From JAVMKJ01 sp031732875 (GTDB lineage Bacteria > Pseudomonadota > Gammaproteobacteria > Competibacterales > Competibacteraceae): a stretch of 5,657 nt of DNA. Within the stretch, counting starts at the first letter, position 1; each line of letters begins with the position of its first letter. A program made the position numbers and the translations under genes. The stretch is from contig JAVMKL010000106.1 of assembly GCA_031732875.1 (NCBI GenBank), positions 1 to 5,657 on the forward strand, read 5' to 3'. Shown here piece after piece: positions 1-5,657 of this stretch. The notes beneath the pieces were generated by a model. The model saw only the letters and a program-made list of their open reading frames with translations, did not search any database and had not been told where the DNA came from.

Positions 1-1428
1 TTTTTCGCCCCGGAACCGCGCTACCTGAGCGGCGGCGACCTGGCCGAGTTCAAGACCATGATCAAACGGCTGCACGACGCCGGTATCGAAGTACTGCTGG
101 ACGTGGTCTACAACCACACCTCCGAAGGCGACCAGATGGGTCCGACCCTCTGCTTCCGGGGCATCGATAACGCGTCCTACTACCGGCTCCGCCCCGAGGA
201 TCGCCGCTACTACATCAACGACACCGGTTGCGGTAACACCCTGAACCTGACCCACCCCCGGGTGTTGCAGATGGTGATGGACAGCCTGCGCTACTGGGTC
301 AATGACATGCATGTGGACGGGTTTCGCTTCGATCTGGCGGTGACGCTGGGCCGGGAGGATTACGGCTATGATCGCGGTGGCGGTTTCTTCGACGCCATCC
401 GTCAGGATCCGGCGCTGTCGCGGGTCAAGGTGATCGCCGAACCTTGGGACATCGGTCCCGGCGGCTACCAACTCGGCGGCTTTCCGGCGGGCACCGCCGA
501 ATGGAACGACCGCTTCCGCGATACCGTGCGCCGGTTCTGGCGCGGCGACGACGGCATGCTGTCGCGGCTGGCACCCAACCTGCTGGCATCCAGCGACCTG
601 TTCGAGCACGACTGCCGGCGACCATGGGCCACGGTCAACTACATCGCCAGTCACGACGGCTTCACCTTGGCCGATCTGGTGAGCTACAACGAACGCCACA
701 ACGAAGCCAACGGCGAGAACAACCGCGACGGCCATCCCTCCAACTTCAGCGACAATCACGGCGCGGAGGGACCGACCACCGATCCGGCCATCCGCCAGTT
801 GCGCCAGCGCCAGCGCCGCAATTTGCTGGCGACCATGCTGCTGGCCCAAGGTACGCCCATGCTGTTGGCCGGCGATGAGTTCGGCCGCAGCCAGCGTGGC
901 AACAACAACGCTTATTGTCAGGACAACGAGGTCAACTGGCTGAACTGGAACGACACGCCCGCGGAGGAACAGGAGTTTCTCGACTTCGTCCGTCGACTGA
1001 TCAACCTGCGTCGCGAACATCCGGTCCTGCGCCGGCCCCGTTTCCTGCACGGCACCCAGATCTCGAAAACCACCGGCCTGCGCGATATCGAATGGATCAG
1101 CCCCGGCGGCGGCGCCATGAGCGACTATCACTGGCAGGAACCCAAGGCCCGCTGCTTCGGTCTCCTGCTGGCGGGGGATGCCGGTGAGTATTTCACGCCG
1201 GATGGCTATCCGGAAAACGACGATACCCTGCTCGCCATCCTCAACGCCGGCCCCGACCAGGTTCCCTTTCGCATGCCCGCGGTCAAGGGCGCCAGCGGTT
1301 GGCGCTGCCTGCTCGATACGGTCAACCCCCGGCAGATCGCGGGCGCGGTCGTCCTGCCAGCGAACGGCGACTTCACCGTCGAATCCCGTTCCATTGTGGT
1401 ACTGGCGTTGCTACAGGAGTCTTCTTGA
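1..1428 (+). CDS. glgX: Glycogen debranching enzyme GlgX (isoamylase-type, GH13), 5' end missing
   Basis: This gene encodes a cytoplasmic debranching enzyme that hydrolyses alpha-1,6 branch points of phosphorylase-trimmed glycogen. The reading frame is open from base 1, before the first ATG at 58: the first codons read FFAPEPRYLSGG, a conserved GlgX segment, so the gene starts outside the window. Of 475 visible residues, the GH13 conserved regions appear in order: DVVYNHT (residues 34-40), GFRFDLA with the nucleophile Asp111 (codon 331-333), VIAEPWD with the acid/base Glu147 (439-441), and ASHDGF with His218-Asp219. The GlgX-typical GDEFGRSQ-GNNNAYCQDN segment and a beta-rich C-terminal domain follow. 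GlgX proteins are usually near 700 residues, so roughly 220-250 are missing, expected to include the N-terminal CBM48 domain. No frameshift or missing catalytic residue is seen. A TreX-like isoamylase is the main alternative name. No strong terminator follows it. Confidence 0.95.
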   Translation, partial: FFAPEPRYLSGGDLAEFKTMIKRLHDAGIEVLLDVVYNHTSEGDQMGPTLCFRGIDNASYYRLRPEDRRYYINDTGCGNTLNLTHPRVLQMVMDSLRYWVNDMHVDGFRFDLAVTLGREDYGYDRGGGFFDAIRQDPALSRVKVIAEPWDIGPGGYQLGGFPAGTAEWNDRFRDTVRRFWRGDDGMLSRLAPNLLASSDLFEHDCRRPWATVNYIASHDGFTLADLVSYNERHNEANGENNRDGHPSNFSDNHGAEGPTTDPAIRQLRQRQRRNLLATMLLAQGTPMLLAGDEFGRSQRGNNNAYCQDNEVNWLNWNDTPAEEQEFLDFVRRLINLRREHPVLRRPRFLHGTQISKTTGLRDIEWISPGGGAMSDYHWQEPKARCFGLLLAGDAGEYFTPDGYPENDDTLLAILNAGPDQVPFRMPAVKGASGWRCLLDTVNPRQIAGAVVLPANGDFTVESRSIVVLALLQESS

Positions 1429-1477
1429 GGCCGCTCGACCCAACCCCCGATCCTGTCCTCCAACCCATCCACCAATA

Positions 1478-1492
1478 ATTGGTTATATCAAT
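1478..1492 (+). promoter_or_regulatory. Candidate LysR-type regulator dyad (T-N11-A)
   Basis: ATTG-N7-CAAT forms a dyad in which T1479 and A1491 are separated by 11 bases, the spacing of the T-N11-A box bound by LysR-family regulators. CysB, the activator of sulfate uptake genes in gammaproteobacteria, belongs to that family, but its sites are degenerate and no assignment to CysB can be made from this one dyad. It overlaps the proposed -35 element, which is closer to RNA polymerase than a typical activating site. Confidence 0.25.
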
Positions 1493-1507
1493 AAAATTTT
1501 TTATTAT
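1479..1507 (+). promoter_or_regulatory. Candidate sigma-70-type promoter for sbp
   Basis: A -35-like TTGGTT (1479-1484, three of six consensus bases) is followed after 17 bases by TATTAT (1502-1507, five of six). Transcription would begin near 1514, leaving a leader of roughly 85 bases before the sbp ATG. The weak -35 fits a promoter that needs an activator, as expected for sulfur-assimilation genes under CysB-type control. AT-rich DNA yields -10 matches easily, so the exact placement is tentative; an overlapping TATTAT at 1505-1510 is an alternative with poorer spacing. Confidence 0.35.
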
Positions 1508-1548
1508 TATTAGTAATAAATAACGCTTGTTAAAGTTCGTGACAACCC

Positions 1549-1573
1549 GGTCGGTGGAGAGGCTCCACCGACC
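1549..1573 (+). other. Strong GC-rich hairpin in the sbp leader
   Basis: A perfect 11-base-pair stem (GGTCGGTGGAG pairing with CTCCACCGACC) closes a 3-base AGG loop. It ends 14 bases before the AGGAG ribosome binding site of sbp (1588-1592). No run of T follows it on either strand, so it is not a classical intrinsic terminator. More likely roles are stabilising the mRNA 5' end or 3' end, or influencing access to the ribosome binding site. It may also protect the abundant sbp message. Confidence 0.6.
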
Positions 1574-1599
1574 TCCTGGCCACGAATAGGAGAATCCTC

Positions 1600-2610
1600 A
1601 TGATCGATCGCCTCTTCAGGCTCGCTCTCGCTCCGCTGCTCGCATTCGGACCGATCATCTCCCCGCCGATCTTGGCCGCCGATGTCACCCTGCTCAACGT
1701 ATCCTACGATCCCACCCGCGAACTTTATCAGGAATTCAACCCCGCCTTCGCCAAGTACTGGAAAGCGAAGACGGGCGACAACGTGACTATCAATCAGTCG
1801 CACGGCGGCTCCGGCAAGCAGGCTCGGGCGGTGATCGACGGTCTGGAAGCCGACGTGGTGACCCTGGCGCTGGCCTACGACATCGACGAGATTCACGCCA
1901 AGGGGGGATTGATCCCCAAGGACTGGCAGCAGCGCCTGCCCAACAACAGTTCGCCCTACACCTCCACCATCGTCTTCCTGGTCCACAAGGGCAATCCGAA
2001 AAATATCAAGGACTGGAGCGATCTCGTCAAGCCGGGTATCTCGGTGATCACGCCCAACCCCAAGACCTCGGGCGGCGCGCGCTGGAATTATCTGGCGGCC
2101 TGGGGCTACGCGCTCCGCCAGAACGGCAACGAAGCGGCCAAGACCAGGGAATTCATCACCCGCCTGTACAAGAACGTCCCGGTGCTGGACTCCGGCGCCC
2201 GCGGATCCACCACCACCTTCGTCGAACGCGGCATCGGCGACGTGCTGCTGGCGTGGGAAAACGAAGCCTTCCTGGCGGTCAAGGAATTGGGGCCCGATAA
2301 ATTCGAGATCGTACTACCCTCCGTGAGCATCCTGGCCGAACCCCCCGTCGCCATCGTCGACAGAGTCGTCGACAAACGGGGCGCCCGTGCGGTCGCTCGT
2401 GCTTATCTGGACTACCTGTACGGCGACGAAGGCCAGAACATCGCCGGCAAGCATTTTTATCGCCCGAGCAATCCCGCCATCGCCGCCCGGTTCGCTCATC
2501 AGTTCCCCAAGCTCGATCTCTTCACCATCCACGATATGTTCGGCGGCTGGGAGAACGCCCAGAAAACCCATTTCGCCGACGGCGGCGTCTTCGACCAGAT
2601 CTACCAGTAA
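1600..2610 (+). CDS. sbp: Periplasmic sulfate-binding protein Sbp
   Basis: This is the high-affinity periplasmic receptor that delivers sulfate to the CysTWA importer. The 336 residues begin with a Sec-type signal (basic start, hydrophobic stretch, likely cleavage after Ala26 in PPILA-ADV); there is no lipobox cysteine. The rest matches enterobacterial Sbp nearly end to end: LLNVSYDPTREL, SHGGSGKQ, ADVVTLALAYDID, TPNPKTSGGARWN, DSGARGSTTTF and LLAWENEA. Residues equivalent to the known Salmonella Sbp ligand contacts are present: Asp37, Ser71, Ser157-Gly158-Gly159, Ala200 and Trp219. The ATG at 1600 has AGGAG seven bases upstream. Its length equals that of the family. CysP, the thiosulfate-binding paralogue, is the closest alternative, but the alignment from memory favours Sbp. 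It is the first gene of the transport cluster, 180 bases ahead of cysT. Confidence 0.96.
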   Translation: MIDRLFRLALAPLLAFGPIISPPILAADVTLLNVSYDPTRELYQEFNPAFAKYWKAKTGDNVTINQSHGGSGKQARAVIDGLEADVVTLALAYDIDEIHAKGGLIPKDWQQRLPNNSSPYTSTIVFLVHKGNPKNIKDWSDLVKPGISVITPNPKTSGGARWNYLAAWGYALRQNGNEAAKTREFITRLYKNVPVLDSGARGSTTTFVERGIGDVLLAWENEAFLAVKELGPDKFEIVLPSVSILAEPPVAIVDRVVDKRGARAVARAYLDYLYGDEGQNIAGKHFYRPSNPAIAARFAHQFPKLDLFTIHDMFGGWENAQKTHFADGGVFDQIYQ

Positions 2611-2675
2611 CCACGATCGCCTTACGCGGGCTGATCCTCGTCGTCACTCCCCGGCTGGCCCGCGCGGGGACGATC

Positions 2676-2703
2676 TCGACGGAACCGATATCGGTGTTAT
2701 CAT
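2676..2703 (+). promoter_or_regulatory. Candidate internal promoter with palindromic spacer, upstream of cysT
   Basis: TCGACG (2676-2681, four of six -35 consensus bases) and TATCAT (2698-2703, five of six -10 bases) are 16 bases apart. The perfect 12-base palindrome ACCGATATCGGT (2684-2695) fills most of the spacer, where a bound repressor could block RNA polymerase. The 180-base sbp-cysT gap is long for a transport operon, which gives room for such a site. There is no experimental or comparative support here, and short matches arise by chance. Confidence 0.25.
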
Positions 2704-2774
2704 CCCTCCCCCGAAAATCCCGGACGATACGCTTTTCGCTTCCTCGATCCGTTCGTCATCACTCATGCATTGCC

Positions 2775-2780
2775 AGAAGG
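2775..2780 (+). promoter_or_regulatory. Ribosome binding site choosing the cysT start
   Basis: AGAAGG lies ten bases before the ATG at 2791. An in-frame TTG at 2770 would extend CysT by seven residues, but the AGAAGG lies downstream of that codon and no purine-rich site precedes it. The ATG start also gives an N-terminus (MLFGLKQRSVLPGF) matching the E. coli protein in length, so 2791 is preferred. Confidence 0.6.
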
Positions 2781-2790
2781 CCACTCACTC

Positions 2791-3624
2791 ATGCTGTTCG
2801 GACTGAAGCAGCGCAGCGTGTTGCCAGGGTTCAACCTCGCCCTAGGCTATACCCTGCTGTACATGTGTCTGATCGTGCTGATTCCCTTGTCGGCGGTTTT
2901 TCTCAAGACCGCCCAATTGAGCTGGGACCAGTTCTGGACGATCGCGACGGCCCCGCGGGTGCTGGCCTCCTACCGGCTGACGTTCGGGGCCTCGTTGATC
3001 GCCGCGCTGGTCAACACCAGCGCTGGCCTACTCGTCGCCTGGGTGCTGGTGCGTTACCGGTTTCCCGGCAAACGGCTGGTGGATGCGATGGTGGATCTGC
3101 CGTTCGCCCTGCCGACCGCGGTGGCGGGTATCGCACTCACCGCGTTGTATGCCGGCAACGGCTGGATCGGCGGCCTGCTGGCGCCGCTGGGGATCAAGGT
3201 CGCGTTCACGCCGCTGGGCGTGATCGTCGCGCTGATTTTCATCAGCATGCCGTTCGTGATCCGAACCGTACAGCCGGTGTTGGAGGATTTGGAACCCGAA
3301 GTCGAGGAAGCGGCCGCCAGCCTCGGAGCGACGCGCTGGCAAATCTTCCACCGGATCATCCTGCCTTCCATCCAGCCGGCCCTGCTGACCGGTTTCACCT
3401 TGGCCTTCGCCCGCTCTATCGGTGAATACGGCTCGGTGATCTTCATCGCCGGCAACCTGCCGATGGTGTCGGAAATCACTCCATTGCTGATCGTTTCCAA
3501 GCTGGAGCAGTACGACTATCGCGGCGCCACCGCGATCGCGGTGGTGATGTTGGTGATTTCCTTTGTTCTGCTGTTGTTGATCAACCTGCTGCAGTGGTGG
3601 AGTCGCCGGCGGCACGCCGCCTGA
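2791..3624 (+). CDS. cysT: Sulfate/thiosulfate ABC transporter permease CysT (CysU)
   Basis: One of the two inner-membrane subunits forming the sulfate channel with CysW. The 277 residues equal the E. coli length. About six hydrophobic segments are visible, near residues 17-38, 65-87, 104-122, 138-157, 199-220 and 249-269. The family signatures RYRFPGKRL, DLPFALPTAVAG and RTVQPVLEDL are present, followed by the cytoplasmic EAA loop (EAA at 173-175, Gly179, LP at 191-192) that docks on the CysA ATPase. SIGEYGSVIFIAGN near 209-222 is typical of CysT rather than CysW. The ATG at 2791 is chosen over an upstream in-frame TTG because of the ribosome binding site and the family length. A basic tail (SRRRHAA) ends the protein in the cytoplasm. 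cysW starts 16 bases after the stop. Confidence 0.95.
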   Translation: MLFGLKQRSVLPGFNLALGYTLLYMCLIVLIPLSAVFLKTAQLSWDQFWTIATAPRVLASYRLTFGASLIAALVNTSAGLLVAWVLVRYRFPGKRLVDAMVDLPFALPTAVAGIALTALYAGNGWIGGLLAPLGIKVAFTPLGVIVALIFISMPFVIRTVQPVLEDLEPEVEEAAASLGATRWQIFHRIILPSIQPALLTGFTLAFARSIGEYGSVIFIAGNLPMVSEITPLLIVSKLEQYDYRGATAIAVVMLVISFVLLLLINLLQWWSRRRHAA

Positions 3625-3640
3625 CCTCAGGAAAAACGAC

Positions 3641-4531
3641 ATGGCTTTCATCACGTCCACCATCGCGGGTTCGCCTTCGCAACGAGCCACGACCGAGCCG
3701 GCCACCGTCCGCCGGCTGCTGATCGGTATGGCCCTGGTGTTCCTGACCTTGTTTCTGTTCGTGCCCTTGGCGGCCGTCTTCTACGAGGCGCTGCGCAAGG
3801 GGCTGGGAGTCTACCTGGCGGCCATCGCCGATCCCTACGCCCTGTCGGCGATCCGGCTGACTCTGTTGTGCGCCGCCATCGCGGTGCCGTTGAACCTGGT
3901 GTTCGGGGTCACGGCGGCTTGGGCCATCGCCAAGTTCGAATTTCCCGGCAAGAGCGTGCTCGTCACCTTGATCGACCTGCCGTTCGCCGTCTCGCCCGTC
4001 ATCGCCGGCCTGATCTACGTGCTGGTGTTCGGCGCGCAAGGCTGGCTGGGTCCCTGGCTGGCCGCCCACGACATCAAAATCATCTTCGCGGTGCCGGGCA
4101 TCGTGCTGGCGACCGTGTTCGTGACCTTTCCCTTCATCGCGCGCGAACTGATCCCGCTCATGCAGGAGCAAGGCACCCAGGAGGAAGAAGCGGCGCTGGT
4201 GCTGGGCGCGAGCGGCTGGCAGACCTTCTGGCGCATCACCCTGCCCAACATCAAATGGGGCCTGCTATATGGCGTCGTGCTCTGCACCGCTCGAGCGATG
4301 GGGGAATTCGGGGCGGTGTCGGTGGTATCCGGCCACATCCGCGGCCTGACCAACACCCTGCCCCTGCACGTCGAAATTCTCTACAACGAATACAACTTCG
4401 CGGCGGCGTTCGCCGCCGCTTCCCTGCTGAGCCTGCTGGCACTGGTGATGCTGGCCGTCAAGACCCTGATCGAATGGCAGGCCCGCCAGGCGCGGCTGGC
4501 CGCCCTGGCGGCCCGAGGAGAAATTGAATGA
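3641..4531 (+). CDS. cysW: Sulfate/thiosulfate ABC transporter permease CysW
   Basis: The second channel subunit, pairing with CysT. The protein has 296 residues, close to the usual 290. The first 25 or so residues are polar, as in E. coli CysW, followed by about six membrane segments near 26-48, 72-96, 112-131, 147-166, 205-228 and 254-275. CysW signatures include AVPLNLVFGV, DLPFAVSPVIAGLIY and RELIPLMQEQG, and the ATPase-docking EAA loop (EAA at 183-185, Gly189, LP at 201-202). ARAMGEFGAVSVVSGHIRG (218-235) is diagnostic for CysW. AGGA at 3629-3632 lies eight bases before the ATG. The stop overlaps the cysA start in ATGA, indicating coupled translation and a single message. The C-terminal tail is rich in Ala and Arg and ends in RGEIE. 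Confidence 0.95.
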   Translation: MAFITSTIAGSPSQRATTEPATVRRLLIGMALVFLTLFLFVPLAAVFYEALRKGLGVYLAAIADPYALSAIRLTLLCAAIAVPLNLVFGVTAAWAIAKFEFPGKSVLVTLIDLPFAVSPVIAGLIYVLVFGAQGWLGPWLAAHDIKIIFAVPGIVLATVFVTFPFIARELIPLMQEQGTQEEEAALVLGASGWQTFWRITLPNIKWGLLYGVVLCTARAMGEFGAVSVVSGHIRGLTNTLPLHVEILYNEYNFAAAFAAASLLSLLALVMLAVKTLIEWQARQARLAALAARGEIE

Positions 4532-5643
4532 GTATCGCGATCCACGCGCTTGGCAAGCGCTTCGGTGCGTTTACGGCGCTCGATGACATCCATCTGGACA
4601 TTCCCGATGGCGAGTTGGTCGCTCTGCTCGGTCCGTCTGGCTGCGGTAAAACCACCCTGCTGCGCATCATCGCCGGGCTGGAGAACGCCGACGAGGGCAG
4701 CATCCGATTCGATGGCGAGGAAGCCACCCGCCGCCACGTGCGCGACCGGAACGTCGGCTTCGTCTTCCAGCATTACGCCCTGTTCCAGCACATGACGGTT
4801 TTCGAAAACATCGCTTTCGGACTACGGGTGCGGCCCCGTGCCCGGCGGCCGACGGAATCCCAGATCCGCGCCAAGGTGCGCGACCTGCTGAACCTGATCC
4901 AACTGGAATGGTTGGCCGACCGCTATCCCTCGCAACTGTCCGGCGGCCAGCGCCAGCGCATCGCGCTGGCCCGGGCGCTGGCGGTCGAGCCGCAGGTTCT
5001 GTTGCTCGACGAACCCTTCGGCGCGCTGGACACCAAGGTGCGCAAGGAACTGCGTCGCTGGCTGCGCCGGTTGCACGATGAATTGCACATCACCAGCGTC
5101 TTCGTGACCCACGACCAGGAGGAAGCACTGGAAGTGGCCAACCGGGTCGTGGTGATGAACCGCGGCCGCATCGAACAGATCGGCTCTCCACAGCAGGTTT
5201 ACGATGCCCCGGCCACCCCGTTCGTCTACCAGTTCATCGGTCACATCAATCTATTCCACGGCCGGGCTCATTCCGGCTGGGTACGGCTGGGCGGGCTGCG
5301 GATGCGGGCGCCCGACTATCCGGATGCCGAACACGCGCCCGTCATGGCCTACGTCCGGCCGCACGACATCGACCTGTTGCGCGAACCGGAGGACGGCGAC
5401 ACCACCATCCCGGCCACGGTTACCCGGGTTTCCGTCGTCGGTTCGCTGGTACGGCTGGAATTGATTCAGTCCCCGGACGGAGAGAGCGCCGAGGTGGAAA
5501 TGACCCGGGAGCGCTTTACCGCCGATCCGCTGCAAACGGGCGATCTGGTGTTCGTCAAGCCGCGTCATCTGCGGGTCTTTCTCCACGATGACCCGAAAAC
5601 CGCGCCACCGATGCACTGGAACGGCGACGGCGACGGCATCTGA
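4528..5643 (+). CDS. cysA: Sulfate/thiosulfate import ATP-binding protein CysA
   Basis: The cytoplasmic ATPase that drives the CysTW channel. It has 371 residues, against 365 in E. coli. All nucleotide-binding motifs are intact: Walker A GPSGCGKT (35-42), Q-loop Gln81 in QHYALF, signature LSGGQ (137-141), Walker B ending in Asp161-Glu162, D-loop GALD (165-168) and H-loop His195. RDRNVGFVFQHYALFQHMTV and RKELRRWLRRLHDEL match CysA closely. From about residue 240 a C-terminal regulatory region with a TOBE-like beta domain follows; this part is less conserved and ends in a Gly-Asp repeat (NGDGDGI). The start overlaps the cysW stop (ATGA), with AGGAG at 4516-4520 seven bases upstream. Only 14 bases follow the stop, so whether the operon continues (for example to a regulator gene) cannot be seen. 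Confidence 0.96.
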   Translation: MSIAIHALGKRFGAFTALDDIHLDIPDGELVALLGPSGCGKTTLLRIIAGLENADEGSIRFDGEEATRRHVRDRNVGFVFQHYALFQHMTVFENIAFGLRVRPRARRPTESQIRAKVRDLLNLIQLEWLADRYPSQLSGGQRQRIALARALAVEPQVLLLDEPFGALDTKVRKELRRWLRRLHDELHITSVFVTHDQEEALEVANRVVVMNRGRIEQIGSPQQVYDAPATPFVYQFIGHINLFHGRAHSGWVRLGGLRMRAPDYPDAEHAPVMAYVRPHDIDLLREPEDGDTTIPATVTRVSVVGSLVRLELIQSPDGESAEVEMTRERFTADPLQTGDLVFVKPRHLRVFLHDDPKTAPPMHWNGDGDGI

Positions 5644-5657
5644 AGGACCGGCCCGAC

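Larger units (their letters stand above)
1471..1523. other. AT-rich regulatory island between glgX and sbp
   Basis: Only 6 of 53 bases are G or C, against a clearly GC-rich background. It contains the perfect 13-base palindrome ACCAAT-A-ATTGGT (1471-1483), the inverted repeat AATAAAA-TT-TTTTATT (1490-1505), four tandem TTA units (1501-1512), and a second 13-base palindrome TTATTA-G-TAATAA (1507-1519). The stems are too AT-rich to be a convincing terminator for glgX. The likeliest role is a promoter and upstream control region for the sulfate operon, with easily melted and possibly bent DNA. Confidence 0.6.

Noticed and set aside
444..878. Plus-strand alternative frame inside glgX
   Set aside because: Low-complexity Arg/Pro/Gln/Ala product overlapping the GH13 catalytic region in another frame; an out-of-frame shadow.
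1490..1512. AATAAAA-TT-TTTTATT plus TTA repeats as an intrinsic terminator for glgX
   Set aside because: The stem is wholly A/T with a 2-base loop and would be too weak to terminate transcription.
1539..1589. GTG-started 16-codon frame through the sbp leader hairpin, with its stop overlapping the ribosome binding site
   Set aside because: It has no ribosome binding site, no amino acid bias relevant to sulfur (no Cys, Met only as start), and short frames like this are common by chance.
1510..1986. Minus-strand frame of 158 codons across the sbp 5' end and its leader
   Set aside because: It is antisense to the conserved sbp N-terminus and the proposed promoter, and has no recognisable domain.
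2649..2669. CCCCG...CGGGG hairpin and the CCCGCGCGGG palindrome after sbp as a terminator
   Set aside because: Stem of five pairs with an 11-base loop and no T run; GC-rich spacer sequence produces such pairings readily.
2770..2790. TTG at 2770 as the cysT start
   Set aside because: The purine-rich ribosome binding site lies downstream of it, and the extra seven residues are not matched in the E. coli CysT N-terminus.
3028..3705. Long minus-strand reading frame (225 codons) opposite cysT
   Set aside because: It lies antisense to a well-supported permease gene. Its composition (runs of Gln, Arg, Asp, His) is typical of antisense shadows in GC-rich coding DNA, and no family is recognisable. 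The same applies to the minus-strand frame at 3581-4171.
5602..5640. Gly-Asp repeat at the CysA C-terminus as a functional motif
   Set aside because: Only two and a half units from a GGCGAC triplet-pair repeat at an ordinarily variable terminus; no support for a role.

Overview
The window is GC-rich, looks chromosomal, and is coded entirely on the plus strand. The proteins resemble proteobacterial (Pseudomonadota) versions. The sulfate-binding protein, permeases and ATPase follow the enterobacterial Sbp/CysT/CysW/CysA proteins closely along their length, so a gammaproteobacterium (or a betaproteobacterium) is the best guess. Genus cannot be fixed from this sequence.

Layout. Positions 1-1428 hold the C-terminal two thirds of a glycogen debranching enzyme (GlgX), cut off by the window edge. 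Positions 1429-1599 are intergenic. This gap contains a strikingly AT-rich island with small palindromes and a plausible promoter, then a strong GC-rich hairpin just before the ribosome binding site of the next gene. From 1600 to 5643 runs a complete ABC importer set for sulfate (probably also thiosulfate): periplasmic binding protein sbp (1600-2610), permeases cysT (2791-3624) and cysW (3641-4531), and ATPase cysA (4528-5643). The cysT-cysW gap is 16 bases and cysW/cysA overlap by ATGA, so these three are almost certainly co-transcribed and translationally linked. Between sbp and cysT lies an unusually long 180-base gap, which may hold an internal promoter.

How they work together. Sbp binds sulfate in the periplasm. 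CysT and CysW form the membrane channel. CysA dimerises in the cytoplasm and powers import by ATP hydrolysis, feeding assimilation to cysteine. GlgX removes alpha-1,6 branches during glycogen breakdown and has no evident functional link to sulfate uptake; it is probably a separate transcription unit that happens to be adjacent.

The genes themselves are ordinary. I do not see a new multi-gene system. The points worth a second look are regulatory: LysR-type dyads in the AT-rich promoter region, a leader hairpin with anti-Shine-Dalgarno segments before sbp, a palindrome lying between promoter-like elements upstream of cysT, and a tiny cysteine-rich reading frame overlapping the cysT start. All of these are inferences from sequence alone.
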